A stretch of DNA of 46,322 nt from Welwitschia mirabilis (taxonomy: Eukaryota; Gnetophyta; Gnetopsida; Welwitschiales), in assembly GCA_051453625.1 (NCBI GenBank), contig JBOZIK010000001.1, forward strand, positions 198,282,975 through 198,329,296. Direction: 5' to 3'. The notes under the pieces were generated by a model. The model made no database searches. It worked only from the letters and a program-made list of their open reading frames with translations, and was not told the DNA's origin. The position numbers and the translations under genes are program-made. Shown here piece by piece: positions 35,954 through 45,709 of this stretch; the first letter of the stretch is position 1; each line of letters starts with the position of its first letter.

Positions 35954-36882
35954 TGTTAATATGTGAAGCTAAATTTATTATTTTGTAGCGTTCCTAATGT
36001 TATGCTTTATGTTGGCCCCACTTTAATATTGTAAAAGGAGGATTCTATTTTAAAACCATCTTTGTTGTGTTAGATAGAGATGGGACATGTGTCAAGAGAG
36101 GGATGATACCCTCTTTAGGGTTTTGGCTTGTAGCCCTAATTAGCTGTAAACCTTGGCCTATTTAATGGTGGTGTGAGAGTTGTTTAAGACATACTTGCAT
36201 AGATCGAAGTGGATTGCGGATCGCTTTTTTGTTTTGGAGATTCCGGATCGTTGGATCGCTCTAGAGCGGATTACAAATCACTCCAGATTGCAAACATTAA
36301 AAAACATGAAAATAAATATATTGTAATTTTTTAAAACAAAACCTTCACTGTTTCAGAAACAGTTCAAAAGAAAACCCTTTTGAATCNNNNNNNNNNNNNN
36401 NNNNNNNTTTAAAAAATTGTTTCTGTTGTATTCTTTTACTATTTCAATGGAAAATATAAACCAGTTGAATGAGAAATGTATGAGAGAAATCAAAAAAAAT
36501 GAATTAAACTAGGTAAGGGATCCAGAGAGCTCCGGATCGCTCTGGATCACGATGCGGAGCGGATCGCCTTGGATCGCGATTTGCAGTCTTCGAGCATCAA
36601 TCCGGAGCGGTTTTCTTGGAATCGCGATCCAGAATTCCGATCCAATCCGTGTAAGTATGGTTTAAGAGAGAGTTGATAAGAGTGTTGTGAGGCATTCTTG
36701 TCTGAAGCCTGTTGTTAGCTTCAAGCCTATTCTCGACTTGTAATCTTTGGAGAAGATAATAGAGCTTTGCATTGCTTTCCCATGGCTTTTCCCCTCATTG
36801 GGGTTTTCCACATAAATCGTTGTGTCTTTGTGTTCTCTTATTGCTTTCTTTAATCGCTTTGCTATTGTGTATTTTCATAACA
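35954..36882 (+). repeat. Solo LTR of the Copia B family, inserted in Copia A
   Basis: It begins TGTTAATATG and ends TTCATAACA, so the termini TGTTA/TAACA are inverted. It matches the 5' LTR of element B (42271-42730) over its whole length, for example ggccccactttaatattgta and ggggttttccac. It is flanked by AGGGG (35949-35953) and AGTGG (36883-36887), a five-base duplication with one mismatch. The host reading frame is open across the site when the LTR and one flank copy are disregarded. No PBS follows, so it is a solo LTR. Without the nested 478 bases it is about 451 bp. Confidence 0.85.
36190..36659. mobile_element. hAT-like non-autonomous DNA element nested in the solo LTR
   Basis: 470 bp including a 21-N gap (36387-36407). 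A perfect 8-base target duplication GTTTAAGA flanks it (36182-36189 and 36660-36667). Terminal inverted repeats: CATACTTGCA against CATACTTACA at the other end, 9 of 10. Both ends carry repeats of GGATCG (36218, 36245, 36253; 36534, 36561, 36571), like the subterminal transposase-binding repeats of hAT elements. The centre is AT-rich and non-coding. The matching LTR at 42271 has no insertion here. The superfamily is inferred from the 8-base duplication; the termini are not classic hAT. Confidence 0.75.
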
Positions 36883-38430
36883 AGTGGATAGACATTCAAA
36901 ATGAGATTCTAGTTCACAGTTTAGGAGAAAGTAATTATGGCTTGGAGCAAGCTCCTTCCCATATGTAAAAGAAATTTTATGAGTATATGTTGAAGAATAA
37001 CTCTAGGTGTGATTTTGATCATCTTTTGTAAATGTGCACAAAGGCTTCAAGTAAAACAGTGAGTCTGTCGTTTCATGTTGATGGTATGTTACTCGTTGTG
37101 AATAACTTGAAGAAGTGAAATGACTAAAACATGAAATGTCCAAGTGTTTTGTCGCAAAAGATCTCAAAGCACCAAAAGAGGTCCTTACAAGGAGATTTCG
37201 ATAGATAAATCACATCGTATTTTGAGGTTATCTCAATCTAAATACATTAGCAAGATGTTGAGTGTTTCGATATAACCTCTATACGGACTGTTACCTACAC
37301 TTTTTCAATTCACATACAAAGGTATTGATTCAAAAAAGGCAAGTTTGACATGCAGATAATGGCTTATGCATTGGTTGTGGAAAATTGGATGTATGCCATG
37401 ATCTCCACAAGACTAGATATTGCACATGCAATAAGAGTTGTCTGATGTTTTACGGGTGATCTTCATAGGTAGCATGTTATCACTAAAAGGTGTTCATCAT
37501 GGCAAAAGAGTAAAAGGTGATCACAACCCGATTATAACCTCTTGAAGAAATTATACAACCCTTCATGAAACCACTTGTCAATGAAGAAGGTGAGCAATGC
37601 AGTAAAGATATAACTTAAAATAATAATAGAGTAAGCCAAAGTATTGATGGGAGTGAAGTAGATGAAGCAACCTCAAAAAACGTTAAAAGAGTTATGAAAC
37701 CAAATAAGCCCATAGAGGCAGTAACAGCTTCCATGATGACTCTAGCCACAAGCTCCTTCTTAGTTTAGTTCACACGAAACCTTTATCAAATAATAACTCC
37801 TATTACTTCTCATCATTATTTAAAATTTCTTTATGACTTTACGTATATTTAACTATCAAGAAAATTCTGCACCAGCTTTTACATTATTAACCTTGTCTAG
37901 AGTACAAAACTTGTATATATTTCTTTTATTACTTTAAATTTCTTTGTGGTTTTGCAGTTGTGATTTGAGAATTAAAAGTTACTGAAATGTCGATTTATTT
38001 GACTGTAGAGATAGCATGAGGTTGGCTAAAGGGTATTTTTTTCCAATCTCGGTGGCAGAGAGGTGAGCTTCTCCTGTGTACGATCTAAGGTAGCTCTTAT
38101 CCTATGGAGACAGGGTATGCTACTTTGGCAAAAAGTTGCATTAAGGAGATATGGTAGTTACATGGTTTTCTATGTTGGTTTGGAATCCTACTTTGTTATT
38201 CGCTGTGATCCATTTGATAAATAATGTTGCATCCTATGCTAAGATGAGTCATGTGGATGTCAAATATCACTTTTATCAGACAGTAGATTGAACGTTGAAA
38301 CTAACATGTGGACATGAAGAAGACACATGCAGAGGTGAGTCTTGTTTATTTCTTGACAAAGGCCACTTCTACCACAAAACATAAAAATTATCATGGTAGT
38401 CTTGCCTTTGGAATATAAGCTAGAAGCACT

Positions 38431-39949
38431 TTAGAAGTAGTGCAGCTCAGAAGAAATCTACAATTTACCTTCGAATGGGAAAGAGTTAGATGCGAAGCCA
38501 AAGTGCTCTAATAGCATTGTTTTGTCCCTTTTGTTATATTTTATCGTCAACCCCACATTGAAAGTGGTTATGTTGTAAAACCATGTTTAGGGTTGCTCAA
38601 ACTGAAAGTTCCTTCATTAGGTCTGCAAAACAGCGTACAAAATGGGAAGCCCCACTCCCTAATAGAGATAAAGCACGAAAGCATTCGACAATCACTTATA
38701 ATCACAATTAGAGCTAAATCAAACAGCAAAAAAGGTTTTCTTTAGGTTGGCTCCCTTTTGAGGAAGAGGATAAGTCGAAGCTGGTGTTTTTTAACTTGTT
38801 TTGACAACACAGCGAATCCCAATTGTCATTCTAATTGCATTAGTTCCATGTTTAGATAATAGCCTAAACTTCAATAACTTGCTCTTCTGAAAATCCTGGT
38901 GGGAGAAGAATATGTTTCTCTTTGAACATAGCATTTGCTTCTTTCCAATTCTCAAGTGACATGTCCTTTTTCGAAGACAACATGATTTCAAAATGATATA
39001 AAGCTAAAAACCATTTTGTAACTGGTTGAATATTTAAAAGCTCTGGATCAGTAAAGTCTCTGATGCTTTTTGCCCCTTCTTCACCTGATTGAACATTTCC
39101 TTCCTTTCTCTTCAACCAACATTAAAGAATTGCTTTTTTAAATATTCTTTTTAGTCAGCAAGGAGTTCTGATCAACATCATCATCTGAATCTTAAGCCAT
39201 ACAAAAACAGAGTCCTTCATGGGTGCTCATTTCTACCCAAGCCTCCTCGACTGGCTGGTCATTGCTGATGCATGCTGCTTGCTTTTTCATTGTTTTTAGA
39301 GCTTTTTCCTAGTTCTCGCCTGATTTAGCACATTTGTTGGAGTTGCTGATGTAGATAAACCTGATTCTTTGCTTCAAGCCAAGTTCAAAAGCATAGCAAT
39401 GGTAATCCACTCTTCATCCTCTATTGAAAGGAGGGCGTTTTATTTAAAAAAGAACATTGTAAGGTTTTACACTTAATGAGATTCGCAGGTGACCAGGGAT
39501 CAATCCTTTGGGGTTGTGGGGTCTCTTTAATCCACAGATAACAGAAGAAAGGATGTTACAAAATTTATGATTTTATTAAAAGTCTTTACTTCCCTTAAGG
39601 AACCCTCTCAAAATTTTCCATCATAACAAAAAAAATCATGGAATGACAGGAACAAGTTCTGCACAGAGTATGTCCAAAAGGATTTTGAGAAGAAATATGT
39701 TGCATATGCAGAACAAGGATGTTAGGTATTATGAAGCCAAGCCTTATATTCCCCTTCTGGGTTATAAATGACCTGCTGATGGCATTGGCTTAATATCCTT
39801 TAATCAGACTAGCACAGTCCTTCTTGGTAAGATTATCTGGCAGCTGTATACAACAGATAAACTCTAGGTTGAAGTCTGCAAAAAGAAAAATGTATGGGGG
39901 TCTTCATCTTATCAATATGCCTAGAATTATTAATGCTTCCTCAATCTAG
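38431..39949. other. Spacer with an unassigned minus-strand coding remnant
   Basis: On the minus strand from about 39.43 to 38.86 kb several linked frames look protein-like (QPVEEAWVEMSTHEGLCF, then DSDDDVDQNSLLTKKN, then FTDPELLNIQPVTKWFLALY in the 83-codon ORF 38864-39115). Stops separate them. The acidic run after LCF-x-MA recalls the region after Copia gag zinc knuckles, but this is weak. The rest shows nothing. Confidence 0.3.
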
Positions 39950-40520
39950 CACACTCTAGGAAAAACATACATTATTCGTTTGCTTCTAATATTTCTTTTG
40001 ACAATGATATGATTCAATGGGGAAATAAGCTGGAGTATATTACTAAGGATGTGTTCAAGTCCTTAACTCGAGCTGTAACAGATAGCCGTCCTAAAAAAAT
40101 GGGATATCCATATTCTCCCTCCTAAGATTAGATTATTTTTCTAGAACGCACAACATGGTAGATTGCTTACTGAGGATGTTCTAAGGAGAATAAGGATGGA
40201 AATCCCAGATAAATGCGAATTCTGTGCAGATGGGACAGAGACGATAGATCACCTATTTTTACACTCTGATCTCACCAAGAAAACTTGGCAATGGGTTTGA
40301 ATTTTATACTTCCTATAAAAACCAAAGTCTTGACATTGATTTGGAACAGGTTGGGCAAAAAGGAGACGCATGGACAAGTGTGGATGGTCATTCTACTGCT
40401 AGTGTGTCAAATGCTTTGGAGTTTGGATTATCCTAACAATTTTTTGTTTTAATCAAAACAGTGGACTCTCGACTTAATTTGTGATACATTTTGTTTCACT
40501 TGGAAATCAAGTGTTTGACT
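39950..40520 (+). mobile_element. LINE (non-LTR retrotransposon) 3' fragment with zf-RVT motif
   Basis: In the plus frames, PPKIRLFF is followed by HGRLLTEDVLRRIRMEI and then CEFCADGTETIDHLFLHSD...TWQWV. This is the zinc-binding domain found after reverse transcriptase in plant L1-type LINEs (CxxC, then HLFxHC-like; here the final Cys is Ser). It continues after a frame change (VWMVILLLVCQMLWSL). The reverse-transcriptase and endonuclease parts are absent, as in 5'-truncated LINE copies. No poly(A) tail or target duplication was seen. Confidence 0.65.
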
Positions 40521-40904
40521 TAAAGCTCAATTCTTCTGGACTGGAGCAACCTAAGCTTAACTTAGGCTTCTCCAAGAACGAGCAGGTTCCTAATGATGCT
40601 GTGCAGGAAGTAGAGAAACAGGAAACTATTCCTACAAGTTAGGGCTTTACATGCTTCTCAGAATTCTTAATAGCAGTGTTTCGTTGCTAATTTCCTGATT
40701 TAAAAACTCATACTGATGTTTGATAAATTTTTTGTTTCTCATTTTAAAGTGCCTTATACACCTAAATCTTTTAGAGTCAATGATTTGAGGCTTCTAATAA
40801 GCTATGTTTAGAGTGAGTAACTTCTGTCCTAGACTTCCTACTGGAGTCCCAGTGTTTATGATGATTTCTTCGGTTTACTTTGTATGATTTTCGTGCCTAG
40901 GACT

Positions 40905-40994
40905 CACGTGACTATTCATAGATATTTTCAGCACGTGAGTTTTCATAGATATTTTCAGTTTAATGTGACTGACCAAGGGGTTTTATAAAAAGAG
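40905..40994 (+). promoter_or_regulatory. U3 promoter of Copia D: two G-box repeats and a TATA box
   Basis: A 27-bp unit at 40905-40931 is repeated head to tail at 40932-40958 with two mismatches. Each copy starts with the G-box CACGTGA and ends catagatattttcag. TATAAAAAGA follows at 40984, about 26 bases further. The order (tandem enhancer, TATA, then leader and PBS) is that of an LTR promoter. Confidence 0.55.
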
Positions 40995-41062
40995 GGTAGA
41001 GGTTCCCTGTCAGAGTGTGGCTGTTTGAGTCATTTGTATTCTCACCTGTCAGTTGTGGCTTG

Positions 41063-41094
41063 AGCCAAAGGAACAGTTCGTGTTCCTTTTGGCT
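41063..41094 (+). other. Hairpin in the Copia D LTR
   Basis: AGCCAAAGGAAC (41063-41074) and GTTCCTTTTGGCT (41082-41094) are complementary over 12 pairs with one bulged T, around the loop agttcgt. It lies about 80 bases after the TATA box, so it would be in the 5' transcript or the R region. Confidence 0.65.
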
Positions 41095-42270
41095 GTTGGT
41101 TTTGCGATGGATCTAATAGAGCTCTGTGCTGGTTCAAGGATATAGAGTACAAAAGGCCCAAAACTCATTAGATTGTTTGTTTGCTTGTTTGTTTTCTTTT
41201 CTGCATTCCTGGCTTGTTTCATGATAGTCATATCAAAGTACCCAGGCTACAGTTTTTTGGTGACCTCATTTCCTTAGAAGTGAATCTTGTGAAGCAAAGC
41301 AAGGAAAATTTTTTCTGGTCTATTTGCACAGTTCTGTCACATTTAATTGTTCAACCACAGAGGTCATCGAGGAGAGTTCGAAATCTTGTAGACGACAAAC
41401 AAGTTGGTGGAAGTAAAGAACTAGGGTAACTGAAAAACCCTAATGAAAGATCTTCTCTACTCAAAAGATTGCAACATTGTTTTATAAAAGGATAAAGCAA
41501 TGGTGGCTTTTGGGTTGTCAAATGACAATTGGCTGAAAAAGTATCCAACTGTGGAATGCAACAAGCTTAACAGGAAAATGCTTGAACTCATTTGGCCTTG
41601 TCTCAGAATCAGATACTCAATGTGTACAAAGAAATCACAAAGGCTCATGTCCTTTGGAAACTCTGAACGAAAAGTATAAGGAACCCTTAGAATGAGTAGA
41701 TGTTAGACTATCAATAGGGTTTTCAGAATCAAAATGAAGGGAGGGACCTTGTTGTAGAGCCACCTAGATAAGATCAACAATCTACTTGCTAAACTTAACC
41801 ATTTGAGCATAACATTAAAAGAAGAACTCAAGGCAGTGGCTAGCCTTAACTCATTTCCAAATTCATAGGAGAAACTTCCTCTTACCTTGATAGTTGCTTC
41901 AAAATATTTGCCATCACTTAACACACTTATTTGGAGTTGTCGAATGCAGAAAAGACTATGATGGTGGAGTCTACTAACCAAGTCCTTGCTTTCGGAAGGA
42001 AGCATTCTCATTACAAAGGCAAATGACGCATACAAAACAAAAGCAGAGGAGTTTCTCAAGGCAGGAAGTTAAAGCATTGGTTCTATCCAAAGAAGGGTCA
42101 TCTGAAAAAGGATTGTTATGCCTTTAACAGGCAAAAAGAAAAGGATGCAATAGGGAAGGATCCACGAAAGCCTAATAGCTCAAACCAAACAGATGGAGAT
42201 GGAGGTTTGCCATTTATTTGCTTTGATTCAATAGCAAATGTGAGCTACGATTCAAAAGAGGCTTGGACAC

Positions 42271-42730
42271 TATTGATATGTGAAGCCAAATTTATTCCTT
42301 GTAACGTCCCAAACGTTGTGTTTTTACGTTGGCCCCACTTTAATATTGTAAAAGGAGGTGTCTATTTTCAAAATTGTCCTTGAGGGTGTTAGCTAGAGAT
42401 GGCAATGTGTCAAGAGAGGGATGATACATTCTTTAGGGTTTGGCTTGTAGCCCTAATTCACTGTAACCCTTGGCCTATTTAAAGGTGGTGTGAGGGTTGT
42501 TTAAATATAGAGTTCGTAACGTTTATAGAGTTCTAAGAGGGAGCCATGCCTGAAGCCTAATATTGGCTTAAAGCATGTTCTTGGCTTGTAACTTCTGAGA
42601 GAACATAATAGAGCTCGGCATTGCTTTCTCATGGTTTTTCCCCTCAATTGGGGTTTTCCACGTAAATCATTGTCTCTGTTTTCTCTTGCTGCATTGTTTA
42701 ATTGCTTTGTTGTTGTGTACTTTCGTAACA
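42271..42730 (+). repeat. 5' LTR of Copia B
   Basis: 460 bp, ending CGTAACA two bases before the PBS. The start TATTGATATG corresponds to TGTTAATATG of the solo copy, so the canonical TG has been lost by mutation. TATTTAAAG at 42476-42484 is the likely TATA box. CCCCTCAATTGGGG (about 42640-42653) followed by TTTTCCACGTAAATC is the hairpin and conserved block seen near the R-U5 end of many plant Copia LTRs. Confidence 0.85.
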
Positions 42731-42732
42731 CC

Positions 42733-42744
42733 TGGTATCAAAGC
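42733..42744 (+). promoter_or_regulatory. Primer binding site of Copia B (initiator Met tRNA)
   Basis: TGGTATCAAAGC, one base different from the common TGGTATCAGAGC, two bases after the LTR end. Confidence 0.88.
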
Positions 42745-43022
42745 ACAAGGTTTTGGAGCTCACACACTTTGACGATAAGCTTGTATTCGTGAAGCATGCG
42801 AGCAAAGCAGAGCCAACTATCGGAGCAGAGTGAGCAGTGCAAGCGAGTGAAGCAAGCGAAGTGTCACGAACATAGCAGAAACAGATCATAGAGCAAAGCA
42901 AACATAGCGTAGCAGAGGTTGCAGAGTGCAGTGGAGTGAGCATTATGCGCATACGCCAAATTTTTGGAGTGTCAGTAAAATGCATTTAGCATCCGTTCAT
43001 ACAACCATACAGTGAAACCACA

Positions 43023-43911
43023 ATGGAGCATCTGCAAACTAACGATAGACTAGTTAGAGCTAAGAACTTGGGCCTATGGAAGATTTTGATGAAAGACATC
43101 CTTTGCCAAAAGGAATGTGATATTGTCCTAAAGACAGAAGCAGATGTGAAGATAGCATTTGGACTCTCTGATGCAGAATGGCTAAAGAAGTACCCTGATG
43201 AAGAATGGAAGAAACTCAACAGAAGAGTGCTTTTGTTGATTTTGTTGTGTCTTGGCAAGGAGATTCTTTAATCCCATAGCTAAGCTTCTACAACAGCCGA
43301 ATTGTGGCAGATTTTGATGCATAGGTATGATTAGCCTCCTAGTATAAGCCAATTTTATAACATCAAGAAGGTCTTCAAAATGAAGATGAAAGAAGATGCA
43401 TCGTTGCAAGCACACACCTGGACAAGATGAACGGGCTATTCACATAGTTGGACAACCTAAACATTTCAAAAAAACCTTAGGATAATTGCGGTTCTTAGTT
43501 CCTTACCTGATTCTTGAAAGACTATTCGCATAACCCTAAGGACTACGTCGGATACTATTCTACGCTTGAATATTGTCATTTCAAAGCTTTTGGATGTATA
43601 CAAGACTAAGGTTATTGAGTCTGTTAGAGAAGCCTTTGTTGTTCGTAGAAGACGTTCTCAAACTAGAGGAGAAGAACATTGGCAGAGCAAGAGCAGAGGA
43701 AAATTTGTCAACAGAAGCATTGAATATTGGCACTACAAGAAGGAAAGCCATTTACGAATGGACTGCTACAGCCTGAAAAATAAGCATAAATAGATGGAAG
43801 GAGAAAACCAACAAAACCAAGAAGGTGAACAAGGGTTGAATGCAGAAGGAGATGTTGATGTTGTGCTGATTGCAAATGCACAAGACATAAACATTTCCCA
43901 ATACTCTTACC
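43023..43911 (+). pseudogene. Copia B gag (capsid and zinc knuckle), disrupted
   Basis: The ATG at 43023 opens an 82-codon frame with the Copia gag N-terminus (NLGLWKILMKDIL, then IAFGLSDAEWLKKYP), stopping at TAA 43269-43271. Homology continues in other frames. At 43566-43793 a frame ends in the zinc-knuckle region EYWHYKKESHLRMDC. In an intact CCHC knuckle the two Tyr would be Cys and the Ser would be Gly; only the His and last Cys remain. A TAG (43791-43793) follows, then an open frame into the N gap. This gag could not bind RNA normally. Its closest relative in the window is the gag of Copia D. Confidence 0.75.
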
Positions 43912-44399
43912 NNNNNNNNNNNNNNNNNNNNNNNNNNNNNNNNNNNNNNNNNNNNNNNNNNNNNNNNNNNNNNNNNNNNNNNNNNNNNNNNNNNNNNNNN
44001 NNNNNNNNNNNNNNNNNNNNNNNNNNNNNNNNNNNNNNNNNNNNNNNNNNNNNNNNNNNNNNNNNNNNNNNNNNNNNNNNNNNNNNNNNNNNNNNNNNNN
44101 NNNNNNNNNNNNNNNNNNNNNNNNNNNNNNNNNNNNNNNNNNNNNNNNNNNNNNNNNNNNNNNNNNNNNNNNNNNNNNNNNNNNNNNNNNNNNNNNNNNN
44201 NNNNNNNNNNNNNNNNNNNNNNNNNNNNNNNNNNNNNNNNNNNNNNNNNNNNNNNNNNNNNNNNNNNNNNNNNNNNNNNNNNNNNNNNNNNNNNNNNNNN
44301 NNNNNNNNNNNNNNNNNNNNNNNNNNNNNNNNNNNNNNNNNNNNNNNNNNNNNNNNNNNNNNNNNNNNNNNNNNNNNNNNNNNNNNNNNNNNNNNNNNN
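43912..44399. other. Assembly gap, 488 N
   Basis: It falls where the end of gag and most of the protease of Copia B should be. ORFs called through it are not evidence of coding. Confidence 0.97.
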
Positions 44400-44446
44400 G
44401 TTTCCTTCATTTAATGAAGCTTCAGAGAAGTATGTTTCTCTAAGGG

Positions 44447-45630
44447 ATGACCAACACTATGAAATCAAAAGAATTGGATATCAAAAAAATTGGATCTATA
44501 ATACTGCAAGAAAGTGATGGTAGAAAACTATTTCTTCATGATGTTAGACATGTGTCTCAACTTGCGAAAAATCTAGTTTCAATAGGTCAGTTAAATGTTG
44601 CTAGTTATTCAGTTTTCTTTGGCATAAGTGGCTGAAAGATAACAAAAAGTGCCATGGTTGTGGCACAACAACAGAAACGAGGGATCTTGTTCAGTTTGCA
44701 CGCTAATGTAGTAAAGCACAGTGGTGTTGTTGCTGGTGACAAGGACATATCTCTTTGGCATAAGAGACTTGGACATCTCAGTGAAACAGGCGTGAAGGTT
44801 CTTAATTCTAAAAACTTGCTTCCAAGATTTGACTCTATTTCTTTAGATNNNNNNNNNNAAGGATTGTGCTGCTGCAAAAGCAAAATGTGTAAACTTTAAG
44901 AAATTTGTTTCTAAAAATAAAATTATTCAAAAATTAGATTTGGTTTATTCTAATATTATTGGGCCTATGCCAGTAGTCCTTGGTGAAGCATCCTATTTTG
45001 TTATGTTTATTGATGACTTTAGTCGAAAAACCTAGCTATTTCCGATTCCCTCGAAAGATAGAGTCTTTGATGTTTTCAAGCAATTTAAAGCTAGAGTTGA
45101 AAATGAATCCAGCTATAAAATTAAATGCTTGATAACAGATAATGGAGGTGAATACATCTCTCGTAAATTTAAGATGTTTTGCAGAGATAATGGGATTGTC
45201 TACACAAGGAGACTTCCACATACACCTCAGAACAATGAAGTGGCTAAAAGATACAATAGGATTGTTTTAGCAAGGTTGCATACATTGTTACAGCAACCTG
45301 AAGTTCCAAAACCTTATTAGGCTGAAGCAACAAACAGAGTTGCATATCTTCTAAATAGGTCACCGCATTCAGCACTTCAGGGGGGAATACCAGAGTCCGT
45401 TCGAAGTGGGAGGGAGCCATCTTTCACTCACTTGAAGATGTTTGGCTATGAAGCGTGTATGCATCAGAAGAACACAAGAAAACTAGATGGTTGTACATGT
45501 CGATGCATTTTTCTGGGTGATGGAGGAAACAACCTTAGTTACAAGTTATAGGATCCAGTGAACAAGAAGGTGATCAGATCACATGATGTGGCCGTTTGTG
45601 AACAATAGATATTTTACAAGAAACTAGAAG
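44447..45630 (+). pseudogene. Copia B protease end, pre-integrase and integrase, disrupted
   Basis: Protease C-terminus: GRKLFLHDVRHVSQLAKNLV (44447-44635 frame). GAG-pre-integrase: LWHKRLGHLSETGVKVL (about 44.75 kb). Integrase core from about 44.94 kb, in the order SNIIGPMP, FVMFIDDFSR, ITDNGGEY (about 45.13-45.16 kb), PHTPQNNEVAKRYN (about 45.21-45.26 kb). The DDE triad is broken: the first Asp is Asn (SNIIGP for SDIxGP) and the Glu is Lys (VAKR for VAER); only the middle Asp remains. TAG stops interrupt at positions usually held by Trp (SRKT*LF, KPY*AE, YKL*DP). A 10-N gap lies at 44849-44858. Confidence 0.8.
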
Positions 45631-45709
45631 AAAACTAGAATGAGGTAATTCTTGACTCTAGCACTTTGCAGAAGCCTTTAAACTTTTAGATCACGATGAT
45701 GACAGCAAA

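Larger units (their letters stand above)
35470..38430 (+). mobile_element. Copia element A, split by a solo LTR
   Basis: Plus-strand Copia pol remnant. The N-terminal reverse transcriptase runs to 35953 (GKEFNEIFSPTVKTS, shown after frame adjustment, then IYLEVHEG). It resumes after 36882 with SNYGLEQAP and VDGMLLVV (normally YVDDMLL, so the catalytic Asp pair is damaged). RNase H pieces follow near 37.2-37.45 kb (LSQSKYISKMLS; TRLDIAHAI) and 38.24-38.43 kb (SHVDVKYHFYQTVD). A non-matching stretch (about 37.47-38.2 kb) separates the last two and may be another insertion. Stops are frequent. No LTR of its own was identified. It is a dead element and the oldest layer of the nest. Confidence 0.8.
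40860..42270 (+). mobile_element. Copia element D: LTR and gag, interrupted by element B
   Basis: Left part: presumed 5' LTR with a U3-like enhancer repeat (40905-40958), TATA-like TATAAAAAGA (from 40984), a hairpin (41063-41094) and an end in CA at 41220-41221. TCATATCAAAGT (41228-41239) then resembles the initiator-tRNA primer site. Gag begins at about 41.4 kb. MVAFGLSNDNWLKKYP is clearly homologous to the gag of element B (KIAFGLSDAEWLKKYP). A zinc-knuckle remnant (HWFYPKKGHLKKDC, first Cys residues lost) lies near 42.08 kb. The frame reaches SYDSKEAWT, just before where protease DSG is expected, and is then cut by the LTR of element B. The LTR's left edge is not determined. Confidence 0.7.

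Noticed and set aside
35954-42730. Reading the LTRs at 35954 and 42271 as the two ends of one element
   Set aside because: The first is flanked by both halves of a Copia A reverse transcriptase with matching 5-base flanks and has no PBS. The second has a PBS on its right, leading to its own gag, and lies in Copia D.
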